DNA of 64,000 nucleotides, taken from NCBI GenBank assembly GCA_038207565.1, contig JBBQZQ010000007.1, forward strand, positions 47,256 to 111,255. The letters run 5' to 3'. This DNA is from JALZAI01 sp038207565 (GTDB taxonomy: Bacteria; Actinomycetota; Actinomycetes; Mycobacteriales; Jatrophihabitantaceae). The notes beneath the pieces are model-generated. The model had not been told where the DNA came from and ran no database searches. It saw only the letters and a program-made list of their open reading frames with translations. A program made the translations under genes and the position numbers. Below, in pieces: positions 42,366 to 50,923 of the stretch (position 1 is the first letter of the stretch; every line of letters begins with the position of its first letter).

Positions 42366-43367
42366 ATGACCAGAATCGTTGTCGTGACCGGCGCCAGCGC
42401 AGGCATCGGACGGGCGGTCGCTACCGCCTTTGCCGCGCGCGGGGACACCGTCGCGCTGCTTGCCCGTGGGGAGAAGGGCCTTGCTGGCGCGGCCCGCGAC
42501 GTCGAGGCAGCGGGCGGGCGAGCTGTTGTGCTGCCGGTGGACGTCGCCGACGCCGACGCCGTGTTTGCCGCCGCCGAGCGGATCGAGTCCGAATGCGGAC
42601 CTATCGACGTATGGGTGAATGTCGCCTTCACCTCGGTGTTCGCTCCCCTGGTTCAGATCCGCCCTGACGAGTACCGACGCGTCACCGAGGTCAGTTACCT
42701 CGGCTACGTGTACGCCACGATGGCCGCGCTGAAGTACATGACGCCGCGCGACCGAGGCACGATCGTGCAGGTCGGGTCGGCGCTGGCCTACCGGGGGATT
42801 CCCTTGCAGACGGCCTATTGCGGTGCCAAGCATGCGATACAGGGCTTCCACGAAGCACTGCGCTGCGAACTGCGCAACGACAAGAGTCAGGTGCGCGTGA
42901 CCATGGTGCAGATGCCGGCAGTCAACACCCCGCAGTTCTCCTGGGTGCTCTCACGCTTGCCCAATCATGCGCAACCCGTCGCACCGATCTATCAACCGGA
43001 ATTGGCGGCCCGCGCGGTCCTGTATGCCGCCGACCATCCGCGACGCCGCGAATACTGGGTCGGCGCCAGCACCATGGCCACCATCGCCGCCAATGCAGTC
43101 GCCCCAGGGCTCCTCGACCGCTACCTCGGTCACACCGGTGTCAAGGCCCAGCAGACGAAGCAACCCCATGACCCCCATGCCCCCGCCAACCTGTGGCACC
43201 CCGCCGACGGACCTGACGGTACGGACTTCGGCGCACACGGCATCTTCGACAGCGAGTCCCATGAGCGCGACCCGCAACTGTGGGCCTCACAACACCACGG
43301 GACACTCGGCATCGCATCCGCAATCTCGGTCGCCGCGCTCGGAATGCTCGTTCGCCGGCGACGTTGA
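42366..43367 (+). CDS. SDR family oxidoreductase with C-terminal membrane tail
   Basis: 333 residues from ATG 42366 (GGGAG nine bases upstream; an ATG at 42342 is also in frame). VTGASAGIGRAVATAF binds cofactor, the usual NNAG is altered to VNVAFTS, and YCGAKHA provides Tyr-x3-Lys. After the SDR core a polar linker (KQPHDPHAPANLWHPADG) leads to a hydrophobic end LGIASAISVAALGMLVRRR, suggesting membrane attachment. This longer SDR type is common in actinobacteria beside carbohydrate genes. It is divergent from the GH13 gene. Confidence 0.88.
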   Translation: MTRIVVVTGASAGIGRAVATAFAARGDTVALLARGEKGLAGAARDVEAAGGRAVVLPVDVADADAVFAAAERIESECGPIDVWVNVAFTSVFAPLVQIRPDEYRRVTEVSYLGYVYATMAALKYMTPRDRGTIVQVGSALAYRGIPLQTAYCGAKHAIQGFHEALRCELRNDKSQVRVTMVQMPAVNTPQFSWVLSRLPNHAQPVAPIYQPELAARAVLYAADHPRRREYWVGASTMATIAANAVAPGLLDRYLGHTGVKAQQTKQPHDPHAPANLWHPADGPDGTDFGAHGIFDSESHERDPQLWASQHHGTLGIASAISVAALGMLVRRRR

Positions 43368-43441
43368 GAGACACCGACGGCGTCGGTCAGCTCATGCCAC
43401 GTCATCTGCCCAGCAGCTCCGACGCCCGGGAACCGTGGACG

Positions 43442-45217
43442 TCAAATGAGGTGAGCAGCTGCGACCGGTCTGGCGATGAGAAATCCTTGCGCCATGTCGC
43501 AGTCGAGTCGACGCAGCATGAGGAGTTGTTCGGGGCGTTCGACTCCTTCGGCGGTGACGGTGAGTCCAAGGGCATGTGCTGCCTCGAAGACACCCTTGAC
43601 TAGGGCCGCCGAGCGGGTGTCGGTATCGATACTGTCGATGAAGGACCGGTCGATCTTCACCGCGGACAGGGGAAGGTCGCGGAGCATGGAGATCGAGGAG
43701 TACCCGGCTCCAAAATCGTCGAGCTCGATTGCGATACCGGCTGCCCTGAGGCGTCGAAGTTGGTCGAGCGTGGCGCTCAGGTCGGTGATTGCCGAAGTTT
43801 CGGTGATCTCGATTCGCAGCAGATGCGCTGGTACCCGGTGGGCGGCCAGGGCGCGCTCGACGTCTGATGCCAGGGTCGGCTTGCTCAGCTCAGCGGGCGC
43901 GACGTTGATGGAGATGGTGCGGGGTTGGTCGCGTTCGAGCCATTCCCGGGCTTGCGCGCACGCGTGGTCCAGGACCCAGGCCCCGATTCGGTGGATCTGG
44001 TCACTTTCCTCGGCGATCGGAATGAACTCTTCCGGCGACACAGCACCCAGTCCCGGGTCGGTCCAACGCAGCAGAGCTTCGACTGATCGCATGTCGCCCG
44101 TGCTGAGATCGAGCTGGGGTTGGTACTGCAGCGTAAATCCCTCGTTGCGGTTCAGAGCGGACTCCAACTGGCGTCGAATGACTGCGCGTCGCTCGAGTTT
44201 CCTGCCAGCTCCGCCCGCCGGGATTCGCTCGGCTCGGCGTTTGCCGGACTGCTTGGCGTGCAACATGGCGCCGTCGGCAAGGCGGAGCAGGGCGTCGAGT
44301 TGACCCAGGTCGGTGTGTTCGTTACCGATGTCGTCGGCCATCGCGACTCCGACGGACGCCGAGAGGTGCAACACCTGGCCATCGAGTACGAACGGCGTGC
44401 TGGCATTCAGCAGAACCCGTTCGGCGACAGCCATGGCCTGATCTTCGCTGACGTCCACGACCAACGCTGCGAACTCATCCCCGCCGAGGCGTGCGACAAC
44501 GTCCCCTGTGCGCACGCTCGCGCGTAATCGTGCTGCGAAGCTCACCAGGATCTCGTCGCCGGCGCGATGCCCGAAGGCGTCGTTGACCATCTTGAAACCA
44601 TCAAGATCGATGTAAAGTATCGCGATCCGGGTCAGGTCTCGGCCGGCAGCGGTGAAATCCACAGCCTGCTGATCCAGCAGCCTACGGTTGGGCAGAGTGG
44701 TCAACGGATCGTGAAAGGCGGCGTGGCGAAACATCTCGGCCAGTCGTTGAAAGATGTCTGACACGCCGACCACAGCCGGAGTCGGCCCGCCCACGACGAG
44801 CACGTCGTGGTAGCGGGTCTCTGGGTCGCGTGCCAGGATTCGGGCCGCTGCGTCAGCCAAAGACACGTCGACCGGCAACGTGAACGGTGCCCCGGTCAGG
44901 AAGTCACCCACGAGCGAACGAGCATGGAGCGAGCGGCCGTACCCGAACGGCCCGCTCAGCTCGAAGTCCAGGTGCTCCCGCGACAACAACATCGTTCGCT
45001 CCCCGTCCCTGACAATCACGGCTCGCAGATGGCGATTGTCGCGGAACAAGCGGTCGACGTCCGCGACGGGGCAATCCACGGACACCACAGGAACCTGAAT
45101 CGTCAACTCGGCTAGCCCCGCGCCCTGGGCAGCCGGCACCGACGCTGCTGTCCGCACCGGCGGTGCCAGGATCGTCACACCCGTCAGATCGACCCCCCGT
45201 CGATCAACCGGACGCAA
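43442..45217 (-). CDS. GGDEF-EAL protein with N-terminal CBS-like region
   Basis: 591 residues from a TTG at 45217 (other starts possible). Residues 35-160 resemble paired CBS motifs (VPVVSVDCPVADVDRLFRDN, VSLADAAARILARD). Residues 165-330 are a GGDEF domain with an intact RLGGDEF at 243-249 and metal site IDLDGFKMVND. Residues 345-590 are an EAL domain with EAL at 380-382, DDFGAGYSS and the final QGFLIARP. Both halves look catalytically competent, so it may make or break cyclic di-GMP depending on the signal. No partner gene adjoins it. Confidence 0.93.
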   Translation of the reverse strand: MRPVDRRGVDLTGVTILAPPVRTAASVPAAQGAGLAELTIQVPVVSVDCPVADVDRLFRDNRHLRAVIVRDGERTMLLSREHLDFELSGPFGYGRSLHARSLVGDFLTGAPFTLPVDVSLADAAARILARDPETRYHDVLVVGGPTPAVVGVSDIFQRLAEMFRHAAFHDPLTTLPNRRLLDQQAVDFTAAGRDLTRIAILYIDLDGFKMVNDAFGHRAGDEILVSFAARLRASVRTGDVVARLGGDEFAALVVDVSEDQAMAVAERVLLNASTPFVLDGQVLHLSASVGVAMADDIGNEHTDLGQLDALLRLADGAMLHAKQSGKRRAERIPAGGAGRKLERRAVIRRQLESALNRNEGFTLQYQPQLDLSTGDMRSVEALLRWTDPGLGAVSPEEFIPIAEESDQIHRIGAWVLDHACAQAREWLERDQPRTISINVAPAELSKPTLASDVERALAAHRVPAHLLRIEITETSAITDLSATLDQLRRLRAAGIAIELDDFGAGYSSISMLRDLPLSAVKIDRSFIDSIDTDTRSAALVKGVFEAAHALGLTVTAEGVERPEQLLMLRRLDCDMAQGFLIARPVAAAHLI

Positions 45218-45346
45218 GTGCGAATGAGTTCATTTAGAATTCACCCGACGCCTCGCACGTGGCCGCAAGTCGGCGGCAGGGGCGTCGGATTCTGGCCACT
45301 GTTCGTCAATCGTCGTGGGCTGCCCAGGCCGCGGGTGCCCGCTCGG

Positions 45347-46948
45347 TCAGAACTCATGCCTACGCCGGAGGCGGGCCGGTCGTCCATCCGGGTCGAGGAG
45401 GGCCCGGTACAACGGAGTCGCCCACGCACGTGTTGCCCGGGAGAGCCGCGAGGTGGCGTACGGGCGCAGCCGCCCCGCCGGACGGGGTCCGGTTCTTCCA
45501 CGGTCGCGCCAGTCCTGCAGCTCAGCAGCGCTGTCAGCGAGAGCGTGGAACGCACTGATCGGATCGAGCAGGTCTGCGTCGTCGCCGTCGGCACGGTCGA
45601 GATGCTCGCGGGCCAATCTGAGGCGCAGTTCGCGGGCGAACCTGCGTGCGCCGTCGTCGAACCGGTCGACCGCGCGGGGTTCTCGCTCGTCCGCTTCGGC
45701 GTCCAAGACGGCGCAGGACAGCTCGGAATCATGCGTCCAGGATCGCCGGTTCACGTTGTCCGAACCGACCGATGCCCAGACGTCGTCGACGACGCACAGT
45801 TTCGCGTGGACGTAGACCGGGGTCCCGGCGTGGTTCTCGACTCCGTATATCGCGACTCGTTCGCCACCGGCCGCGTAGAGGTGGGCAAGGGCCTGCTGGC
45901 GCCCGACGAGGTTGAGTGGAAGCGACAGGCGGCCGTCCTGGTCGGGGTGGTGCGGGATGACCGCGATCAGGTGCAAGCACGGATCGGCGGTCAGCGCTTG
46001 AGCGAAGCAATCAACGATCTCGGCCGACCACAGGTACTGGTCCTCGAGGTAGATCAGGCTGTGTGCCCGGGCAATGACCTTGTTGTAGGCGCGCGCCACG
46101 CTGCGTTCACCGTCCGGGGCGAACGGGTAGCCGCGGCGGCGGTGGGGATAGGTCCGCAGGAGCTGCACGAAGTTGGTTCCGCGCGGCCCTGGGTCGGGCA
46201 GCTGAGCAGGCAGCGGACCGGCGGTGCGATCATCGCGCCTGAGGAGTTCGCTCAGTCGGTTGATCGGGTTGCGGGTCAGCGGTTGCGGATCGTCCCATCG
46301 TTCCCGAAAGACGGCTTCGACGTCAGCGACGGCGGGGCCCCGTACGGCGAGCTGGATGTCGTGCCATGGCGGGCGCGCCCCGAAGACTTTGGCGATCGGT
46401 TGTGGCTGCGGATCGCCGTCGTGCTCGCGACCATCGTGTCTGCTGTGGCACAGATCGATGCCGCCGACAAAGGCCACGTCGAGCTCCGCTCGCGCCGCGT
46501 GCCGCAGGACGACGAACTTCTGGTGATGCGACCCCCACGGGCGTACCCGCATGTCGAGCAGGCATTCGCCGCCCGCGGCCTCGATTTCCTCGCCGAGGTG
46601 CCGGTTCTCCTGCTCGCTGAATGCGAAGCGGTCCAAGTGCGAACGCCAGATCAAACCCTTGACCACGACCCCTCTGTTCGCCGCGTCGCAGAGCACGCGT
46701 GCGACCTCGCTGCCCGGACCATCAAGCAGCTCGTCGGGATCACCGCGCCAATCGGTGAACAACAGCAGGTCACCCGAATGCATCAACCGGATACAGCGCA
46801 GCAACTCGGGGAAATACTCCGCGCCGTGGATCAGTGGCTGCACCTCGTTGCCGGCAGACCAGGCCAATCCGTCACCGTGCCGGCGATCCAACTGCGTAGC
46901 GCGGTTGCCGCGTCCGGACGCGCTCAGAAACCACTCCGCGACACCCAC
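45347..46948 (-). CDS. Phospholipase D family protein
   Basis: 533 residues from the GTG at 46948. Two PLD half-sites: the second is canonical, HAKLCVVDDVWASVGSDN (His-Lys-Asp then GSDN); the first reads HHQKFVVLRHAARAELD and lacks the usual Asp, having Arg at that place, a variation seen in some bacterial members. No signal peptide is evident, so it is probably cytosolic or membrane-associated. Substrate could be phospholipid, cardiolipin or nucleic acid. It ends in a basic tail (LRRRHEF). Confidence 0.9.
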   Translation of the reverse strand: MGVAEWFLSASGRGNRATQLDRRHGDGLAWSAGNEVQPLIHGAEYFPELLRCIRLMHSGDLLLFTDWRGDPDELLDGPGSEVARVLCDAANRGVVVKGLIWRSHLDRFAFSEQENRHLGEEIEAAGGECLLDMRVRPWGSHHQKFVVLRHAARAELDVAFVGGIDLCHSRHDGREHDGDPQPQPIAKVFGARPPWHDIQLAVRGPAVADVEAVFRERWDDPQPLTRNPINRLSELLRRDDRTAGPLPAQLPDPGPRGTNFVQLLRTYPHRRRGYPFAPDGERSVARAYNKVIARAHSLIYLEDQYLWSAEIVDCFAQALTADPCLHLIAVIPHHPDQDGRLSLPLNLVGRQQALAHLYAAGGERVAIYGVENHAGTPVYVHAKLCVVDDVWASVGSDNVNRRSWTHDSELSCAVLDAEADEREPRAVDRFDDGARRFARELRLRLAREHLDRADGDDADLLDPISAFHALADSAAELQDWRDRGRTGPRPAGRLRPYATSRLSRATRAWATPLYRALLDPDGRPARLRRRHEF

Positions 46949-47059
46949 GTACCCATCTAACCGCGCCTGACACGGCGCAGTCGGGCACCCGCCGGCTCGG
47001 GTGCGCGGACGGCGGCGACGCCGACGTTTCCCTACCGCGCGGGGCGTCGGTTCGCGGCG

Positions 47060-48625
47060 CTAACCGCGAGTGATCTTGATGATGTGCGGGTAGGCGGCCG
47101 CGTCGATTCGGGCGTCGACCAGCAGCGGCCCGCGGGGCGGCGTCTCGAGCGCAGCACGCAGTTCGGCGACGTCTGCCGCCCTCCGTCCGGGGACACCCAG
47201 AGCAGTGGCGACCGCGGCGAAGTCCATCGGCCGGTAGGCCACGGCGCGTCCCCCGGCCTGACCCTCGATTTGTTTCAGCTTGATCAGCGTCAGCGTGGCG
47301 TCGTTGAAGACCACGACGGTGACGGCGAGGTCCAGTCGCGCTAACGTCTCGAGCTCACCGAGCACCATCGACAGGCCACCGTCGCCGACGAAGCAGACAA
47401 CCCGTCGGCCGGGACGGGTGAGTGCCATCGCGATCGCGCCCGGCAGGGACAGGCCCATCGTGGCCAGGCCGTTGGAGATCAGCACCGAGTCGGGCTCGTC
47501 GGTCTGCCACAGCGGCATCGCGGCGAGCATGTGCGCGCCCGCATCCACCGTGACGAGCGCGTCGCCGACGACGTCCTGGACGGTGCGGACGACGTCGAGC
47601 GGATTGAGCCCGATGGTCTCCACCTCGAGCCGCGCGAGGTTGGCCTTGCGCACCTCTGCGCCGGCCCCGGTCGGCCACATTGGGCGACACGGTCCGATGA
47701 GGTCCCGCAGCTGCTCGGAGTAGGAACCCACGAGCAGCTGGGGCCGCCCGAAGTAGGCGGTCTCGACGTCATGGCTGTGCAGCATCACGACCTGTGCCTG
47801 GTAGGGCCACGGGCCGGGCATCGGCTCGACGGGATCCAGCCCGAGGCCCAGGACGACGTCGGCCTGCTCCAGCAGCGGACGCTCGATGCTGGCGCCCGTG
47901 AACAAGCCTGCGTACGTCGGCCACGACTCGGGCAAGACCCCCTTGGCCTGGTAGGTCACCAGAACCGGGCAGTCCAGAGCTTCCAGCGCCCGCCTCACGT
48001 CGGCCACGTGTCGTGCGGCGTCGAGGCCGACGATCACCACCGGCCTGCGGGCGGTCGCCAGCACCGCCTGGGCGCGCGCGAACGACTCACGATCGCTCAC
48101 GACGACCTCCGGCACCTGCGCCGGCCGGTCCCCCACCGTCGTCGGGTCGAAGGCCAGGTGCACCGCGCCCGCGGGAGCTGCGAGCGCGAGGCGGGCAGCG
48201 TCCTCCACCACGCGCACCGGATCGGCGGTCCCCAGCGTGCCGCTCCACTTCGTCAGCGGTGCCGCCACGGCCACCTGGTCGAGGCGCTGATGAGCGGTTC
48301 GGACGGTACCGGCCCGGGTCACCACATCACTGACGAGCAGCAGCGGGAACCGGTCGAGGGTGGCCTGGGCGAGACCGTTGGTCGCGCTGGTCATGCCCGG
48401 CCCGCGGGTGACGACGGCGACGCCGGGGGTGCCGGTCAGCCTGCCGTAACTCGCGGCCATGATGCACGCCGCCGTCTCGCCGTGCGTCAGCACGAAGTCG
48501 ATGCCGAGCTCCTGCGCGCACCCGATCATGTCGAGGTTCGGACCACCGCCGGGCATGCCGAAGATCGTGCGGACGCCGGCGGCTCGTAAACCCTGCGCGA
48601 GGGAACGGGCGAGATCGCGGGGCAA
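47060..48625 (-). CDS. Thiamine-diphosphate enzyme (acetolactate-synthase/benzoylformate-decarboxylase-like)
   Basis: 521 residues, typical of the family. The N-terminal PYR domain has the activating Glu in FVLTHGETAACIMAASYGR; the central domain follows; the C-terminal PP domain has the ThDP motif GDGGLSMVLGELETLARLDL and VVVFNDATLTLIK. No FAD-specific region is evident, so it may be a decarboxylase or carboligase rather than a true AHAS catalytic subunit; no regulatory subunit gene adjoins. The start is near a small open frame at 48632-48832. Confidence 0.92.
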   Translation of the reverse strand: MPRDLARSLAQGLRAAGVRTIFGMPGGGPNLDMIGCAQELGIDFVLTHGETAACIMAASYGRLTGTPGVAVVTRGPGMTSATNGLAQATLDRFPLLLVSDVVTRAGTVRTAHQRLDQVAVAAPLTKWSGTLGTADPVRVVEDAARLALAAPAGAVHLAFDPTTVGDRPAQVPEVVVSDRESFARAQAVLATARRPVVIVGLDAARHVADVRRALEALDCPVLVTYQAKGVLPESWPTYAGLFTGASIERPLLEQADVVLGLGLDPVEPMPGPWPYQAQVVMLHSHDVETAYFGRPQLLVGSYSEQLRDLIGPCRPMWPTGAGAEVRKANLARLEVETIGLNPLDVVRTVQDVVGDALVTVDAGAHMLAAMPLWQTDEPDSVLISNGLATMGLSLPGAIAMALTRPGRRVVCFVGDGGLSMVLGELETLARLDLAVTVVVFNDATLTLIKLKQIEGQAGGRAVAYRPMDFAAVATALGVPGRRAADVAELRAALETPPRGPLLVDARIDAAAYPHIIKITRG

Positions 48626-48631
48626 GCTCGC

Positions 48632-48832
48632 TCAGTCCAGGAGCTCGACGGTGCAGAAACTGCCGGAATTCCCGAGATTTTCGAAGTCGAGCCAGACGTA
48701 GCAGCGGGTATGGGCATGGAACCCCCAGCTGCCGCCGGCGCTGCCGTCCACGCAGAACGGCCCGGACCGGACCTGGGGCGAGGTCAACGACGCGGACAAC
48801 TCGGCACGTCCCCACCTCGAACTACTCGACAC
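48632..48832 (-). CDS. Hypothetical small protein, Cys/Trp/Gly-rich
   Basis: 66 residues from a GTG at 48832. The C-terminal half (SWGFHAHTRCYVWLDFENLG) has a protein-like composition and the stop lies six bases before the ThDP enzyme start on the same strand. No family is recognised, and the ribosome-binding site is too close to the GTG to be convincing. Confidence 0.35.
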   Translation of the reverse strand: MSSSSRWGRAELSASLTSPQVRSGPFCVDGSAGGSWGFHAHTRCYVWLDFENLGNSGSFCTVELLD

Positions 48833-48978
48833 TCCGGCTGGCCCCGCAGCCTACGTTCCGGGCGCGGATGTGTTCAAGCCTGGCGGGGTCGCTGTCGAGC
48901 GGGCTAAGGTCCGGGAACTGCCAGCAGTTGCAGGGGATGCGCGAATTTGCCTCCCCCAGATTCGTCGAAGGAGCGCCC

Positions 48979-49500
48979 ATGGCGATCACGGTGGCCAAGT
49001 TTCGCGACGTTGCGAACGGGACCCAGCCCGGCCAGTTCGAGGTCGGTGACCACGACGCCATAACCAGTCTCGACGACCTCGACCCCATCTACAAGATGCT
49101 CATCGACGAGCCGGTGACCGCGATCGTCGCCGTCATCGGCAGCACCGGGCGCGCGAATCTGACCCCGGTGTGGTTCGACTACGAAGGCAATGTCGTGCTG
49201 CTGAACCTCGCGACGCACCGCAAGAAGGTGGAGTGGCTGCACGGCAATCCGCAGGCGACATTCCTGCTCGTCAACCCGAAGAACGCGTATCACTGGCTCA
49301 GCATCAAGGCGACGGTGACCCGTGAGATTGCCGAGAGCGATTCGGCAGAGGGTCGACGGGTGACGTCCCAGCTGAACAAGATCTGGACGAGGTACACCGG
49401 CGACCCGGGCGAGTACGCCCTGCGCGACCCGAGCCGTGACGAGCGTCGCGTGCTGTTCGAGCTCACGGTCGACTCGGTCGCGACGTTCGGCCAGCCCTGA
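48979..49500 (+). CDS. PPOX-class (pyridoxamine-phosphate-oxidase-like) FMN/F420 protein
   Basis: 173 residues from the ATG at 48979 with GAAGGAG upstream. The split-barrel fold is indicated by VTAIVAVIGSTGRANLTPVWF, VVLLNLATHRKKVEWLHGNPQATFLLV and YHWLSIKATVT. Actinobacterial members usually bind F420 or FMN and reduce small metabolites. The gene begins in a 146-base divergent region and is followed by a flavin monooxygenase on the same strand after 34 bases, so a shared operon is likely. Confidence 0.9.
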   Translation: MAITVAKFRDVANGTQPGQFEVGDHDAITSLDDLDPIYKMLIDEPVTAIVAVIGSTGRANLTPVWFDYEGNVVLLNLATHRKKVEWLHGNPQATFLLVNPKNAYHWLSIKATVTREIAESDSAEGRRVTSQLNKIWTRYTGDPGEYALRDPSRDERRVLFELTVDSVATFGQP

Positions 49501-49534
49501 GCAGCCTGACCGTCCGGCTGGAAGGCCGCGGCCC

Positions 49535-50719
49535 GTGACTGTCATGCCGAAGGTGGCGGTAGTCGGCGGTTCACTGGGCGGGCTCACTGCCGCACTCGTG
49601 TTGCGGGACGTCGGCTGCGACGTGACCGTCTACGAGCGGTCGGCGTCGGCTCTGCAGGCACGGGGCGCCGGTATCGCCGTCCTGCCCGAGACGCTGCGCT
49701 ACCCCGTCGAGAGAATGGGGATTCCGGCGGGCCGCATTTGTTCCAGCACCGACTGGATCCGATTCCTCGGGTGTGATGGGCGGATCGAGCACGAGCAGCG
49801 GCACCACTACCTGTTCTCGTCGTGGAACACGATCTATCGCACCCTGGAGGGCGGGCTCGACCCGCAGCGGTACGTGCTCGGTCGCGGGATGACCCGGTTC
49901 GAGTCCGGCGACGACGGCGTTGCCGTCGAATTCGACGACGGCGGCCAGGTGCAGGTCGACCTGCTGGTGTGCGCGGACGGGATCAATTCCCTGGCACGGA
50001 GCACGTTGCTCCCGGAGGTCCGCCCCCGCTACGCGGGTTATGTGGCGTGGCGCGGGGTAATTCCCGAGAGCGAACTGGGGCCGGCGACCACGCAGGCGCT
50101 GGGAGATGCGCTGACGTATCAGTTGCTCACCGACAGCCACGTCCTCGCTTATCCGATCCCGGGATTGGACGGTGGTCTCGAACCGGGTCGGCGGTTGCTG
50201 AACATCGTCTGGTACCGCAACGTCGCCGATGACGAGTTGCCGCACCTGCTCACCGACCGGACCGGCAGGCAACGGACGGTGTCCTTGCCGCCGGGGGGCG
50301 CACGCGACGAGGCCGTGACCGAGATGCGCCGCTTCGCCGCCGAGCACCTCGCACCGCCGATAGCCGAGGTGCTGATCGGCGTCGCCGAACCTTTCGTGCA
50401 GGCGGTCTTCGACATCGACGTCCCGCAGATGGTGTTCGGCCGCGCCTGCCTGATCGGCGACGCTGCGTTCGCGGTGCGTCCGCACGCCGCTGCCGGCACG
50501 GCCAAGGCGGCCGAGGACGGCTGGGTGCTGGCGCGCGAGATCGAACGATCCGGCGGTGACGTGCCGGCCGCGCTGGCGAGCTGGCAGACCGAGCAGCTCA
50601 TGATGGGACGGGCGCTGCTCGAACGGACTCGAGACATCGGCGACAGCTCGCAGTTCACCTCCGGCTTCCGCGCCGGCGACCCTCGGCTCATCTTCGGACT
50701 GCACGGGCCGGGACGTTGA
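49535..50719 (+). CDS. FAD-dependent aromatic-type monooxygenase
   Basis: 394 residues from the GTG at 49535. VAVVGGSLGGLTAALVLRDVG is the FAD GxGxxG variant (GGSLGG), the DG motif is in VDLLVCADGINS, and the GD motif is ACLIGDAAFAVRPHAAAG. It resembles 2,6-dihydroxypyridine/salicylate hydroxylase relatives of group A. Substrate unknown. It ends near a set of strong hairpins shared with the convergent phosphatase gene. Confidence 0.92.
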   Translation: MTVMPKVAVVGGSLGGLTAALVLRDVGCDVTVYERSASALQARGAGIAVLPETLRYPVERMGIPAGRICSSTDWIRFLGCDGRIEHEQRHHYLFSSWNTIYRTLEGGLDPQRYVLGRGMTRFESGDDGVAVEFDDGGQVQVDLLVCADGINSLARSTLLPEVRPRYAGYVAWRGVIPESELGPATTQALGDALTYQLLTDSHVLAYPIPGLDGGLEPGRRLLNIVWYRNVADDELPHLLTDRTGRQRTVSLPPGGARDEAVTEMRRFAAEHLAPPIAEVLIGVAEPFVQAVFDIDVPQMVFGRACLIGDAAFAVRPHAAAGTAKAAEDGWVLAREIERSGGDVPAALASWQTEQLMMGRALLERTRDIGDSSQFTSGFRAGDPRLIFGLHGPGR

Positions 50720-50768
50720 CACGCAGCCTCACGGGGAACTCGTGTCGACCCGTAGTGATTGCCTGGGT

Positions 50769-50829
50769 CTGTTTTCCCCGCTGGTGGTCAGTCGTCAGCT
50801 CGTCAAACGAACACCAGCGGGGAAAACAG
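50769..50829. terminator. 18-bp perfect inverted repeat, 25-base loop
   Basis: CTGTTTTCCCCGCTGGTG at 50769-50786 is followed by its exact complement at 50812-50829. It lies between the convergent monooxygenase and PhoX-like genes, so a bidirectional terminator is plausible. The arm length and T4C4 content are unusual for a simple terminator. Confidence 0.75.
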
Positions 50830-50858
50830 GTCCGGCGCCGCCTCGCACACGCCCGCGA

Positions 50859-50884
50859 GGTTGCTCGTGTCGCCACGAGCAACC
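50859..50884. terminator. 11-bp stem, TCGC tetraloop hairpin
   Basis: GGTTGCTCGTG (50859-50869) pairs perfectly with CACGAGCAACC (50874-50884) around TCGC. It is the second strong hairpin between the convergent genes and lies 39 bases beyond the phosphatase stop codon on that gene's strand. Confidence 0.75.
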
Positions 50885-50923
50885 CCGCAGGGTGCGACGC
50901 CGGATCCGATCCCCGGCCTGAGG

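Noticed and set aside
45218..46960. 580-residue plus-strand open frame opposite the phospholipase D gene
   Set aside because: Antisense shadow; the minus strand has HKD motifs.
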